Shown here: piece by piece, positions 25,696 to 33,887 of the stretch | Position numbering within the stretch: the stretch's first letter is position 1 | Layout of the letters: each line of letters opens with the position of its first letter | DNA from: CAZHRK01 sp964534555 | Lineage (GTDB): Bacteria; Babelota; Babeliae; Babelales; RVW-14 | Reading direction: 5' to 3' | Length of the DNA stretch: 37,005 nucleotides | NCBI GenBank assembly: GCA_964534555.1 | Contig: CAZHRK010000005.1 | Coordinates: 1-37,005, forward strand | Translations under genes and position numbers: made by a program | The notes under the pieces: generated by a model | The model's database searches: none | What the model was told of the DNA's origin: nothing | What the model saw: only the letters and a program-made list of their open reading frames with translations

Positions 25696-28071
25696 TTATG
25701 GGCCGGCTTGTAAATCACGCGCCTCCAGCAGGCGAGCTAATGGGATTCCATCTTCATTTGTCATACTGAGTGTTGGCTCATGCTCGCAGAGAAAACGTAC
25801 AACCTCGCGGGATGGCTTTTTTGTATGTTTCCTGAGCATAAGGCAGAGAGTCAGCGCTGCCCTGTCATGCATTTTTTCTGCTGGTGTGCAGAGCAATACA
25901 TCTGCAGTTGTGGTATTTCGTTTTTTGAGTGCGGCTTTGATAGCTCGGGCATAGATTTTTTCATCATGCTCATACAGCGCGTCTGTCTTTGTGCTGTGTT
26001 CAAGAAGTTTGATAACGCGTGACACCAGATCAGGAGTCCCCCACGCAGCACATTGGACAAGGATTGGTGCTGCTGTATCTGGCTGCGTCATGCTATCAAA
26101 CGCTGCTTGTGTTTCTGCAGTATCATCAAGCAGGCTGCAGAGGCTGGAGTTGTTTTTATGCTCCCAAAAATAATTCAGCTGGCGAGCTTTGCTTGCGTCA
26201 CCGCTGAAAAGATCAAGCCCTCGTATGAGCATGTCGGTAACGGCTTCTACACCAGCTGCTACGCCTGCAGCTGCAGTGCTTGGTAGGTGCCTTCGTGCTT
26301 CTGCAGGGTTGCTATCAAGCGCCGAAGCAATCATGTCCATGCAGTGGGTGATGGTGTCTTGATCTCTTCGTGATATAATGATTGCAAGGGGCGTTTGGTG
26401 GGCAGTGTTTTCTTGATAAAGGACTTCGGGGTGAGTTTTTGCAAGCTCGCGGAGTGATTTTTTGTACCCTTTCTCTGCGCAAAAGTGTGCAAGCGTGTTG
26501 CCAGCTTCTGTTGTCACAGTGCAGCGTGTTATGTTGCAGGATGTGATTATCCTGAGCAGTACATCATCGGTCACGCGGCTTTTAGGTTTTTGTACGTCCA
26601 GCTGCATAAGCTCACCAGCCTTTGGCCCGAGATATGCTCTCATAAGATCTTTATACACTCCTGAAAGTGCTATGCAGCGCGCATACACCTCGGGTGATCG
26701 CTCAGCTAGAGCGCCGAGTCTTGTGCGGTCGTCTGGTGTGAGTGTTGCTAAAAAATTATCTGCAATAATAAAACATGGCTCGTCGCACCACGATGCGATT
26801 CTGATAAGCAATGAATCTCTGCTTTCGATTGATCCTATGGTGCGTGTAAGCGAAGGGTGCAGCAGCGGCGAGCCTAAAAGTATTTTTAATAGCGGGAGGT
26901 CTTTGCTTGAGATTGCTGTGCAAAAAAGCTCATACACAGCATCGTCAAGAAGTTGTGTCGACCACGCTTCATGTCTTAAAAGATTTATCAGAGCATGGTT
27001 GCCCGCAATAATAGCTTTTTTTACACCATCGTACATTGCGTTTTGTACAAGTGCTGTCACATGAGTTTCTGAAAGTTTTGTGACCAGGTCGTTACACAAA
27101 AACTCTTTAATTGCTTGGCCTGCGCTTAAAGCTTTGTTTTCGTGTTTAGTGCTATGCACAGCTCGTCCGTCTCTGCGTATTTTTATTGGCTCGCCGTAGC
27201 ATGGTGCAGAGATTATCTGTGTAAGCGTCTCTCCTGATGCTTTAATTGCAGCGATAATAAAATTATCGCGCTCAGTATTAATCACCCGCGCATCCTCAAG
27301 CATTGCAGGATGAATATCATCATCAGTTAGTCCCACCCCGGGATGCGTTTCAAGATAGATGTAGAGCGGATGTCCACCGCTGCTGTGCCAGTTTATGACT
27401 GCTCCATGCTCCATAAGCGTGCGTGCAAAAAGCTCATTACTAAATCCTAGCTCTAGTGCTGTTTTACCTACTGTATTTTTTTTATTAACGTCAGCGCTGC
27501 ACTGTGTAACAAGTATTCTGACAAGTGTTTGGACTGCTGCTTTTATTGGCTCAAATCGGCTTCTTTGATAATACCCAAACGTTGGGTGCGCTGAGGTGAG
27601 TGCGTGAAGTATTGTATTACCCGATGCATCAACGATCGTACCCAGCCTTGCAAAAAAATCAGGATACACACGCTGGATAATTCTTAAAACGATTATTGAT
27701 GCAGGATAATTTGCGTAGTGCAAGGTTGTTTTTAAAAGTTCAAACATGACTTCTTGCGGATAGACAGACGCTTTGGTGCGAAATATTTCAGCAAGTGCTG
27801 ATGAAGCGTATCCTCCTGCGTTTGTTAACTCTCCGCTTGATTGATATGTCCAAAATGAGTCTTTAAAAAGAATGTTTTCTGCAGGTGGCGTCTCTTTGGG
27901 GATTGTGTAATTAAGCATGGTTCTGCTTATGTCTGTAAGGTTATACCTTCCGTCTTTTCTTCTGATCTCTGCAGTTGATCTTGATACTCGCGTCCTGAAA
28001 GTAGCTTCTGCCGCAGGATTAAGCCCTTGCATGCAGAAAAAAATACTTGCGACTAATACAAACAAAGACAT
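25696..28071 (-). CDS. Secreted ankyrin-like repeat protein, 791 aa (tandem copy lacking the C-terminal repeats)
   Basis: A signal peptide (MSLFVLVASIFFCMQG...) is followed by the same block plan as the 909-aa neighbour: FKDSFWTYQSSGELTNAGG, then NTILHALTSA, GKTALELGFSNELFARTLM, GNTLAHFCAEKGYKK and DGIPLARLLEARD. It stops where the neighbour continues for about 90 residues with two well-formed ankyrin repeats, so the C-terminus has been lost by deletion or premature stop. AAAGGA lies before the ATG. It is first in the operon. The overall similarity shows a tandem duplication followed by strong divergence. The function is not known. Confidence 0.85.
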   Translation of the reverse strand: MSLFVLVASIFFCMQGLNPAAEATFRTRVSRSTAEIRRKDGRYNLTDISRTMLNYTIPKETPPAENILFKDSFWTYQSSGELTNAGGYASSALAEIFRTKASVYPQEVMFELLKTTLHYANYPASIIVLRIIQRVYPDFFARLGTIVDASGNTILHALTSAHPTFGYYQRSRFEPIKAAVQTLVRILVTQCSADVNKKNTVGKTALELGFSNELFARTLMEHGAVINWHSSGGHPLYIYLETHPGVGLTDDDIHPAMLEDARVINTERDNFIIAAIKASGETLTQIISAPCYGEPIKIRRDGRAVHSTKHENKALSAGQAIKEFLCNDLVTKLSETHVTALVQNAMYDGVKKAIIAGNHALINLLRHEAWSTQLLDDAVYELFCTAISSKDLPLLKILLGSPLLHPSLTRTIGSIESRDSLLIRIASWCDEPCFIIADNFLATLTPDDRTRLGALAERSPEVYARCIALSGVYKDLMRAYLGPKAGELMQLDVQKPKSRVTDDVLLRIITSCNITRCTVTTEAGNTLAHFCAEKGYKKSLRELAKTHPEVLYQENTAHQTPLAIIISRRDQDTITHCMDMIASALDSNPAEARRHLPSTAAAGVAAGVEAVTDMLIRGLDLFSGDASKARQLNYFWEHKNNSSLCSLLDDTAETQAAFDSMTQPDTAAPILVQCAAWGTPDLVSRVIKLLEHSTKTDALYEHDEKIYARAIKAALKKRNTTTADVLLCTPAEKMHDRAALTLCLMLRKHTKKPSREVVRFLCEHEPTLSMTNEDGIPLARLLEARDLQAGP

Positions 28072-28628
28072 GAAGATATTCCTTTTTGCCTACGTGTTAA
28101 TAGTGCCTGCGTTATGTGTTGATGACATGGTACACACTGCACGCCACTTCATGAATAAAAAGTTTACATCTTGTATGCAACATTTGTGTTAAATCATTGT
28201 AAAAAAAGATTTCATTTGCATACGATTGGTGCTGAATTTAAGCGGTTAATTTTGGTAAGACTAAGACTCTATTTGGGTTAGTAAAAAATTGATCCTTTTG
28301 CGCATCGTGCTAAGAATGTTTGATACAGCGCCTCTGGGGTAATCGCAAAACAGGAGACAGGTTTTTAGGGTAGTTGCCAGACCGGAACAGGTCCTCTAGG
28401 GAAATTCCTAAACAGGAACAGGTTTAGGTTATAAATATATGGAAATACATTTTTACATTAGGCCTGTTCCTGCCTAAGACGACCCTGGCGGCCTCGATGT
28501 TCGTGCCTAAGACGACCGCAGCGCAGCAGTTTCTGTTTATCACTTACCAAAATTGATACTTTGTTCTGAGCAGCACAGCGCGTTTTGTGGCTCGTGACTT
28601 TGGTTTATACACGTTATTGGTGCATACA
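28072..28628. repeat. Divergent intergenic region with hairpin-repeat array 11
   Basis: This lies between the minus-strand ankyrin operon and the plus-strand outer-membrane gene. From 28072 to 28330 the DNA is unique and AT-rich and must hold the ankyrin operon promoter; no certain hexamers are chosen. From about 28333 there is degenerate reverse A, reverse B (about 28370-28392), reverse C (about 28398-28428), connector, and D twice (about 28460-28515, the second degenerate). No gene is recognised. Confidence 0.7.
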
Positions 28629-30518
28629 ATGATCAAAAAAATAACTACGTATTTTTGTCTCTTAGGCCTTATCAGCTCAGTGCTGCGGGCAACGGATAAG
28701 ATTCATACAAACAAAACGTTTCTTATGCCGCGAAGCGTTGCATTCAATTCACCAATGATGAATACAAGCTTTGAGCAGCTGTATGGGCGTGACTCTGGTC
28801 ATGCGTATCGCACATGGTCGCGTGATCACACTAAAAAACCTCAGTCAGACCAGCAGAAAAGCAGATTTGGTCTTACTACGCAGACAACAATGTTTTATCA
28901 AGAGTCTCGCGGCGAGGCGCTGCTGTCGCGATATTTTTTAGCTGATAATCAGCAAGAAATTACACTGACATCAGTTGGTGATATTGCTGGCGCTGCAGGA
29001 TCAGCCGCGCGTGATCTTGATTATGATTATATAATTCATGACGCAACGCACCAAAAAGATTTTGGTGGGGTTACTGTTGATCGTGCTCCAGGAAACGATA
29101 ATACTGCATACCTTGGGCTTGACCCTCGGCGAATTACTCAAGGTACGCGTATGGATTTGTACTGCAACCTTGATGCCTTAGTTGCAGGGCTTTATTTTCG
29201 TGCGTCAACAGCGCTTGTTGACCTTGAGCATGATACCCGCTTGCGTGTGACAAGCAGCGAAAAATATGTTGCAACAACACTTGGGGATGAGGTTCCTGTG
29301 TCATTTGCGCTTGAGGGCTATTTTGAAGGGGTATTTGAAAACACAACACCACAAAACCGACAGGTAGCTCTTACAAAAGGTTTATTTAAGGGCAAAAATC
29401 GTCAGGTTGGATTTGCAGATATTGATTGTACGTTTGGGTATAAGATTGTATCAATCAACAGATTCAGTATGCACCTGGGTGCAGGATGTACACTGCCAAC
29501 TGGTAATAAGCCGCGCGGTGAGTATCTTTTTCAAGCTGTTGTAGGAAACGGCGGGCACTTGGGCGTTGGTGTTGATACTGATTTTCAGTTTGATGTTTGG
29601 CATGATCATGAAAATGACGTGAAGCTCTATGGTTCGGCGCGGTATCGCTACCTTTTTTCTGCGCAGCAGCAACGCACGTTGGGTTTAAAAGGGCATAAAC
29701 TTGGGCAGTATAAACTTGTTGCTGATGTGCAAGCTCCAGCGGGTGCGCCGCTGATTCCTGCTGCAAACCTTACAACGCTTGCTGTTGATGTGCTACCAGG
29801 AAGTGTCTTTGATGGCTGCCTTGGTATGAAGTATGCATGGCGCGGAGTTCAGCTCGATGCTGGGTACAATTATTATTTTAAAAACAGAGAGACGCTCACG
29901 CAGCGTGGCAGTATAGAAAAAAATCGTTATGCAATCGCTGCGCGTAAGTTTGATACCAGCTATCGATTTGGTGCTTACAGCGTGCGCGCAACAGCTCAAA
30001 GTGGAATTGCTCCTGGTGACGGTGATGCTGAGATACCAGCTCATACTCAGTATGAGATCAATCAGGGACCAACGCAGATTTCACCAGTTCTAGTTCATGA
30101 AGTGTTAGATGACGGTGTAGAAAAAGAAATTACTCTCTATGGTGATAGCCTGACTGGTGTTTTTTTGACTCCTCCATTTGGAGGTGGTCGTATTGACAAT
30201 CGAGAATCAACAGATCCGCTTGCTCGGCAAAATATTGTTGCTGCGCTTAATCGACAAGCAGCTAGGCTTCCATCAACATCTATCCCCGTTGAGCATCTTG
30301 ATGGTGCTGCGCAAGCTGTTTTTATTGATCAGCTTGTTGATGTTGTTACAGCTCGGTCACCACAGGCATCGACTCATGGCCTGTATGGCAGTGTTGGGTA
30401 TGTGTTTGATTGGAACTGCCCGTTGCTTATTGCTGGTGGTGCACAGTATGAGTTTGCTCTTGTAAATAGTGATATTGAGCAGTGGGCTGTGTGGGCGAAG
30501 ATTGGATTTGGATTTTGA
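28629..30518 (+). CDS. Outer-membrane beta-barrel protein, TNKTF family, paralogue 2
   Basis: This 629-aa protein is the longest of the three. The signal peptide starts at MIKKITTYFCLLGLI, so ATG 28629 is preferred over an upstream in-frame GTG, although no clear ribosome site is seen. The mature start is HTNKTFLMPRSVAFNSPMM. Shared landmarks are RYRYLFSAQQQRTLGL, DAGYNYYFKNRE, the long insertion between the last strands (about residues 450-560), and the end VWAKIGFGF. The extra length compared with the 513-aa and 495-aa paralogues comes largely from that insertion and an N-terminal one, most likely surface loops. It is transcribed away from the ankyrin operon. Confidence 0.8.
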   Translation: MIKKITTYFCLLGLISSVLRATDKIHTNKTFLMPRSVAFNSPMMNTSFEQLYGRDSGHAYRTWSRDHTKKPQSDQQKSRFGLTTQTTMFYQESRGEALLSRYFLADNQQEITLTSVGDIAGAAGSAARDLDYDYIIHDATHQKDFGGVTVDRAPGNDNTAYLGLDPRRITQGTRMDLYCNLDALVAGLYFRASTALVDLEHDTRLRVTSSEKYVATTLGDEVPVSFALEGYFEGVFENTTPQNRQVALTKGLFKGKNRQVGFADIDCTFGYKIVSINRFSMHLGAGCTLPTGNKPRGEYLFQAVVGNGGHLGVGVDTDFQFDVWHDHENDVKLYGSARYRYLFSAQQQRTLGLKGHKLGQYKLVADVQAPAGAPLIPAANLTTLAVDVLPGSVFDGCLGMKYAWRGVQLDAGYNYYFKNRETLTQRGSIEKNRYAIAARKFDTSYRFGAYSVRATAQSGIAPGDGDAEIPAHTQYEINQGPTQISPVLVHEVLDDGVEKEITLYGDSLTGVFLTPPFGGGRIDNRESTDPLARQNIVAALNRQAARLPSTSIPVEHLDGAAQAVFIDQLVDVVTARSPQASTHGLYGSVGYVFDWNCPLLIAGGAQYEFALVNSDIEQWAVWAKIGFGF

Positions 30519-31201
30519 GGGGTGTAGGTAAAAGGCTCTGATCGAAGTCATTTAGGGTAATACCTAAAACAGGAACAGGTTTAGGTATTAAATATATTGA
30601 AATACATTATTAATAAATTATATGCGGGCGCGAGAGTTGCCCGCGCCGGCCCTATCAAACCAATATATTTGTTTTATGACGATGTCTTCTATCCCCGCTC
30701 GCCCTGAGCCTGTCGAAGGGTCTGATCGAGCGGTCATTATAATGAATGTATATTTGATATGCCAAACCTGTATCCGGTCTGGCGACTACCCCTACCGCTC
30801 GCCCTGAGCACACCCACTGCCTATAAAAGCTTTTGTTTATATTCCCGCTCGCCCTGAGCGTGCCTGCGGGTTTGATCGAGCGGACCGTCTACGCAATTAC
30901 AAATCTCTCTTGCGAGCCTGCCAAAACTTGTTTTTCAACCAATTTTAACACCTAAAATTCTGCCGTTCATCAGCGCTCTTGATGCGTGATGTGGAGTTTT
31001 ATCAGGTCTTAAAAACGCTCCCGTGGGGGCTGATTGATCTTTGTTTTAAGAATATCGCCTTATGATCGACAACATCAAAAAACGTATAAATGTGCCCCAA
31101 AACGCATATTTAATAATCTATAAATTATTAAATGAATAAAAATTAATACTTTATGAGTTATAAAATTGGGCTTTTTCTAAAGGTATTTTTATTCAAAAAA
31201 A
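30519..31201. repeat. Intergenic hairpin-repeat array 12 and unassigned AT-rich region
   Basis: After the stop come reverse C (about 30555-30588), connector, E (about 30624-30652), R1 (about 30695-30734), connector, B (about 30760-30790), R4 and R1 (about 30844-30882). From 30890 to 31200 there is no repeat and no recognisable gene. The stretch is AT-rich and may be decayed coding DNA or only the leader of the next pair. Confidence 0.7.
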
Positions 31202-31261
31202 TTGAAAAACAATCACTTATACATTATTATAATTTTGTAGGGTAATAACGTATAGGTGATT
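31202..31261 (+). promoter_or_regulatory. Promoter with inverted-repeat operator of the mobile mystery pair
   Basis: A consensus TATAAT lies at 31228-31233, with a weak TTGAAA at 31202-31207 (20-bp spacer). Two 12-bp arms, AATCACTTATAC (31211-31222) and GTATAGGTGATT (31250-31261), form an inverted repeat with a single mismatch. They enclose the -10 box and end three bases before the ATG. The downstream gene is an XRE regulator, so autorepression is the natural reading. Confidence 0.7.
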
Positions 31262-31263
31262 AT

Positions 31264-31740
31264 ATGTCTCGTTTTTATAAAAAAATGATGCGCTCGCATA
31301 TGCAGGAAGAGCTTAATGATTTAGGCACGCTGATGCGTAAGCCAGCACCTAAAAAAGGGTGGATTCATAGTATTAGGCAAGCGCTGGGGATTTCAGGGTA
31401 CGACCTTGCAAAGCGCCTTGGGTGTGCTCAGTCAAACGTTGCCGCCATGGAAAAACGCGAGCAGGCAGGCACCATAACATTACAGAGCCTTGAAGAGGCT
31501 GCAAAAGCGATGAACTGTCGATTTGTGTATGCGTTTGTACCAGAAAAACCGCTTGATGAAATCCGAGAAGATCAAGCGCGCAAAGTTGTGCGTCGCCGAC
31601 TCAACAGAATTAAGCACACGATGGTTCTTGAGCAGCAGGGATTGAGTCATCAGCAACAAAAGCACCAAGAAGATGATCTTGTGCGTAAGCTTCTTGAAAG
31701 TGGTTCTGGAAAATTATGGAATGAAGATGATGAAGTTTGA
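31264..31740 (+). CDS. Mobile mystery protein A (XRE-type HTH regulator)
   Basis: This 158-aa protein has a helix-turn-helix of the XRE class at about residues 42-75 (ALGISGYDLAKRLGCAQSNV, then AAMEKRE). An MNCRFVYAFVP segment (about 87-97) and a basic region RRRLNRIKHTM follow, as in mobile mystery protein A. The family is defined by always standing before a Fic-domain protein (B), often in mobile DNA. The ATG overlaps the right arm of the operator region closely. It overlaps gene B by up to 20 bases. It probably acts as antitoxin and autorepressor; that is inference from family context. Confidence 0.92.
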   Translation: MSRFYKKMMRSHMQEELNDLGTLMRKPAPKKGWIHSIRQALGISGYDLAKRLGCAQSNVAAMEKREQAGTITLQSLEEAAKAMNCRFVYAFVPEKPLDEIREDQARKVVRRRLNRIKHTMVLEQQGLSHQQQKHQEDDLVRKLLESGSGKLWNEDDEV

Positions 31741-32308
31741 TTTTCCTGAGGGTGCAACTCCACTTGATCATGATGAAGCAGTTGATTTAATTCCTCACCA
31801 CATTACAACACAACAGCAACTTAATGCCTGGGAAGCGCATAATATTTTGATGGGGGAGCGCTGGGCGCGCAAGCAAAAAGAGATTTTATCGATTGATTTT
31901 ATACAGGCACTTCATAAACACATGTTTAATAAAACATGGAAATGGGCGGGACATTTTCGTCACACCGATAAAAATATCGGTGTTGATTGGGCTCAGATTT
32001 GGCCTGAACTAAAAAAGCTGTGTGAAGATGTTAAATGCCAGATTGAGTTTGCATCATATCCGCCTGATGAAATAGCTGTGCGTATGCATCACCGACTTGT
32101 TTTGATTCACCCATTTCCTAATGGTAATGGAAGGCATGCCCGCATGATGGCAGACTTGCTGATTGTGCGCCTTGGTGGTGAGCCATTTACATGGGGAATG
32201 CACTCAGATTTGCACTGTGCAAACACAATGCGCCAAAAATATATTCATGCCCTGCGTGAGGCTGATCGTGGAGATTTTGGTCAGCTTATTGCGTTTGCAC
32301 GTTCATAA
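31721..32308 (+). CDS. Mobile mystery protein B (Fic domain AMPylase-like)
   Basis: This 195-aa protein has a Fic domain with the complete motif HPFPNGNGRHAR (about residues 136-147), preceded by the KTWKWAGHFRH segment typical of this family. Fic enzymes transfer AMP to target hydroxyls; the His of the motif is the catalytic base. The start is placed at ATG 31721 (MKMMKFDFPEG). ATGs at 31727 and 31730 are equally possible, and longer frames further upstream lack family support. It is co-transcribed with gene A. Its stop faces the minus-strand outer-membrane gene with only 9 bases between, so the two converge. Confidence 0.92.
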   Translation: MKMMKFDFPEGATPLDHDEAVDLIPHHITTQQQLNAWEAHNILMGERWARKQKEILSIDFIQALHKHMFNKTWKWAGHFRHTDKNIGVDWAQIWPELKKLCEDVKCQIEFASYPPDEIAVRMHHRLVLIHPFPNGNGRHARMMADLLIVRLGGEPFTWGMHSDLHCANTMRQKYIHALREADRGDFGQLIAFARS

Positions 32309-32317
32309 AATAAGCAG

Positions 32318-33805
32318 TTAAAATCCTATGCCGATTTTGTGCCAAAGGCTCCATTGCTCAAGCGCGTTGTTATTGACTGCAAATTCATATTTTCCGCCAA
32401 GTGAAAAAAGAATTGGCTTGCGCATGCTTGGGAAGATGTAACTTGCTGATCCAAAAATGCCATGAGTCATTTGGCGTTCGCTTGTTGCTGGCAACACAGA
32501 AATAGTGTCACGATTGATTACGTGCCAGACATCTGCTGCACGAGCAAGGCTAAATGATTGTGTTGTTCTAAATGAGTAATCTGGTACAGCGTACTGCTTG
32601 TCTCCAAAATCATCCTTGAGCCGGACAAACTCTCGTTCACGTGCAAATAAATTATACCCAAGATCAAACGACCAATCGATCGCGGTGTATGATGCTCGCA
32701 GCACAGCATCTAGCTGTGTGCGCGGAGTTACTTTAAACCTGCGTGTCAGGATATTTGCAGCTGGGATAAGTGCTGCGCCTGCTTGCGCGCCATCTTCTTG
32801 AATAAGGGTGTAATGACCAAAGTTGTAGGTGCCGGTGTTATCTGCTGATGCAAAGCCAAGCGTTCGAGTTTCGCGGTTTTGGAGCAAGAAGCGTAGGCGC
32901 ATATCTGCGCTGATGCGCAGTGTGTGATCACCAAAGTGCCACGCTTGGGTGCTGACGGCAATATCACCACCCACACCAATATGCTGACCATTTCCTACGA
33001 TTGGCTGAAATAAAGTTTTACCATCAACCGCGCTCCCCGTTGGGATGCTCAGACCAAATGCAGCAACAAGATGACAACGTGTGTTATTAAATCGATGACC
33101 AATACGCACGTCAATATCAGCGATTCCTGAATCTGTTTGATATGGTTTGATCACTGCTTGTGTGAGTGCAACTGAGCGATTAGTTGGCACATTATTTGCA
33201 AACTCACCCATAAGATACCCACGAATAACAGCATCTGCTGACTGAGTTGTTCCTGTGACATGTGCACCAATTTCATGCCCTGAAGCGCTTGTTGTAAGAT
33301 TCATCTTGTGCTCGAGGTGCACCATGGGAATTGTAATTTGTGCAAATAACCCATGAAGGATCATCGATAAGTCTTGATGATAATCAAAGCGCATACCCCA
33401 TGCTTGGCGCTCTGGCTTAAGTCTGAGCTGCACATTAGTATCATAAGCGATGGTATTTGCTGCATCATGAATAAGATCTCGAATTCCAAACTCACCAAGT
33501 GCTAGCGGCTTTGCATCACCATGTGCGGCTTCATTGCGCAACAGGAGACTGTTTTTATTATCACATAAAAAATACCGCGCTTGAGCTTCTGCATCAGCTG
33601 ATGCTTGGTACAGCCCAGTAATATTAAGGTAGCTTGCTGACGCGCGTCCTTTTGGCTGGCGCACCCATGCACCAGATGGTACCATGCGAGCCGGAAGGTT
33701 TACGCCCTCAGAGCGTGGTGAAAAAAATGTTTTGTTTGTGCTATCGCCTGCGTGAAGCGTTATAACAGCGCATACAAGAGGCAGTGAGATCTTAAGCCTT
33801 TTCAT
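32318..33805 (-). CDS. Outer-membrane beta-barrel protein, TNKTF family, paralogue 3
   Basis: This 495-aa protein has a signal peptide (MKRLKISLPLVCAVITLHAG). The mature chain begins with STNKTFFSPRSEGVNLPAR, close to the 513-aa paralogue (STNKTFLMPRSHGVNLPME). Shared are RTLGF, DLGYNLFARERE, SLGGKYEFAVNNNALEQW and the end HKIGIGF. GGGGG lies about 10 bases before the ATG. Upstream on the minus strand, TATAAT sits near 33845, and AATGAT/ATCATT (33826-33840) forms a short inverted repeat between it and the start, possibly an operator. It is convergent with the Fic gene. Confidence 0.8.
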   Translation of the reverse strand: MKRLKISLPLVCAVITLHAGDSTNKTFFSPRSEGVNLPARMVPSGAWVRQPKGRASASYLNITGLYQASADAEAQARYFLCDNKNSLLLRNEAAHGDAKPLALGEFGIRDLIHDAANTIAYDTNVQLRLKPERQAWGMRFDYHQDLSMILHGLFAQITIPMVHLEHKMNLTTSASGHEIGAHVTGTTQSADAVIRGYLMGEFANNVPTNRSVALTQAVIKPYQTDSGIADIDVRIGHRFNNTRCHLVAAFGLSIPTGSAVDGKTLFQPIVGNGQHIGVGGDIAVSTQAWHFGDHTLRISADMRLRFLLQNRETRTLGFASADNTGTYNFGHYTLIQEDGAQAGAALIPAANILTRRFKVTPRTQLDAVLRASYTAIDWSFDLGYNLFAREREFVRLKDDFGDKQYAVPDYSFRTTQSFSLARAADVWHVINRDTISVLPATSERQMTHGIFGSASYIFPSMRKPILFSLGGKYEFAVNNNALEQWSLWHKIGIGF

Positions 33806-33887
33806 ACTACATGTTCCCCCATAGCAATGATGTAATCATTATTATATGACTACCATTTGCTATAAGGGTGCTTAAAGTCAAGACCTC

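Noticed and set aside
26462..27064. 200-codon plus-strand frame inside the 791-aa ankyrin gene
   Set aside because: It is antisense to a gene with a paralogue, a signal peptide and a ribosome site, and has no recognisable domain.
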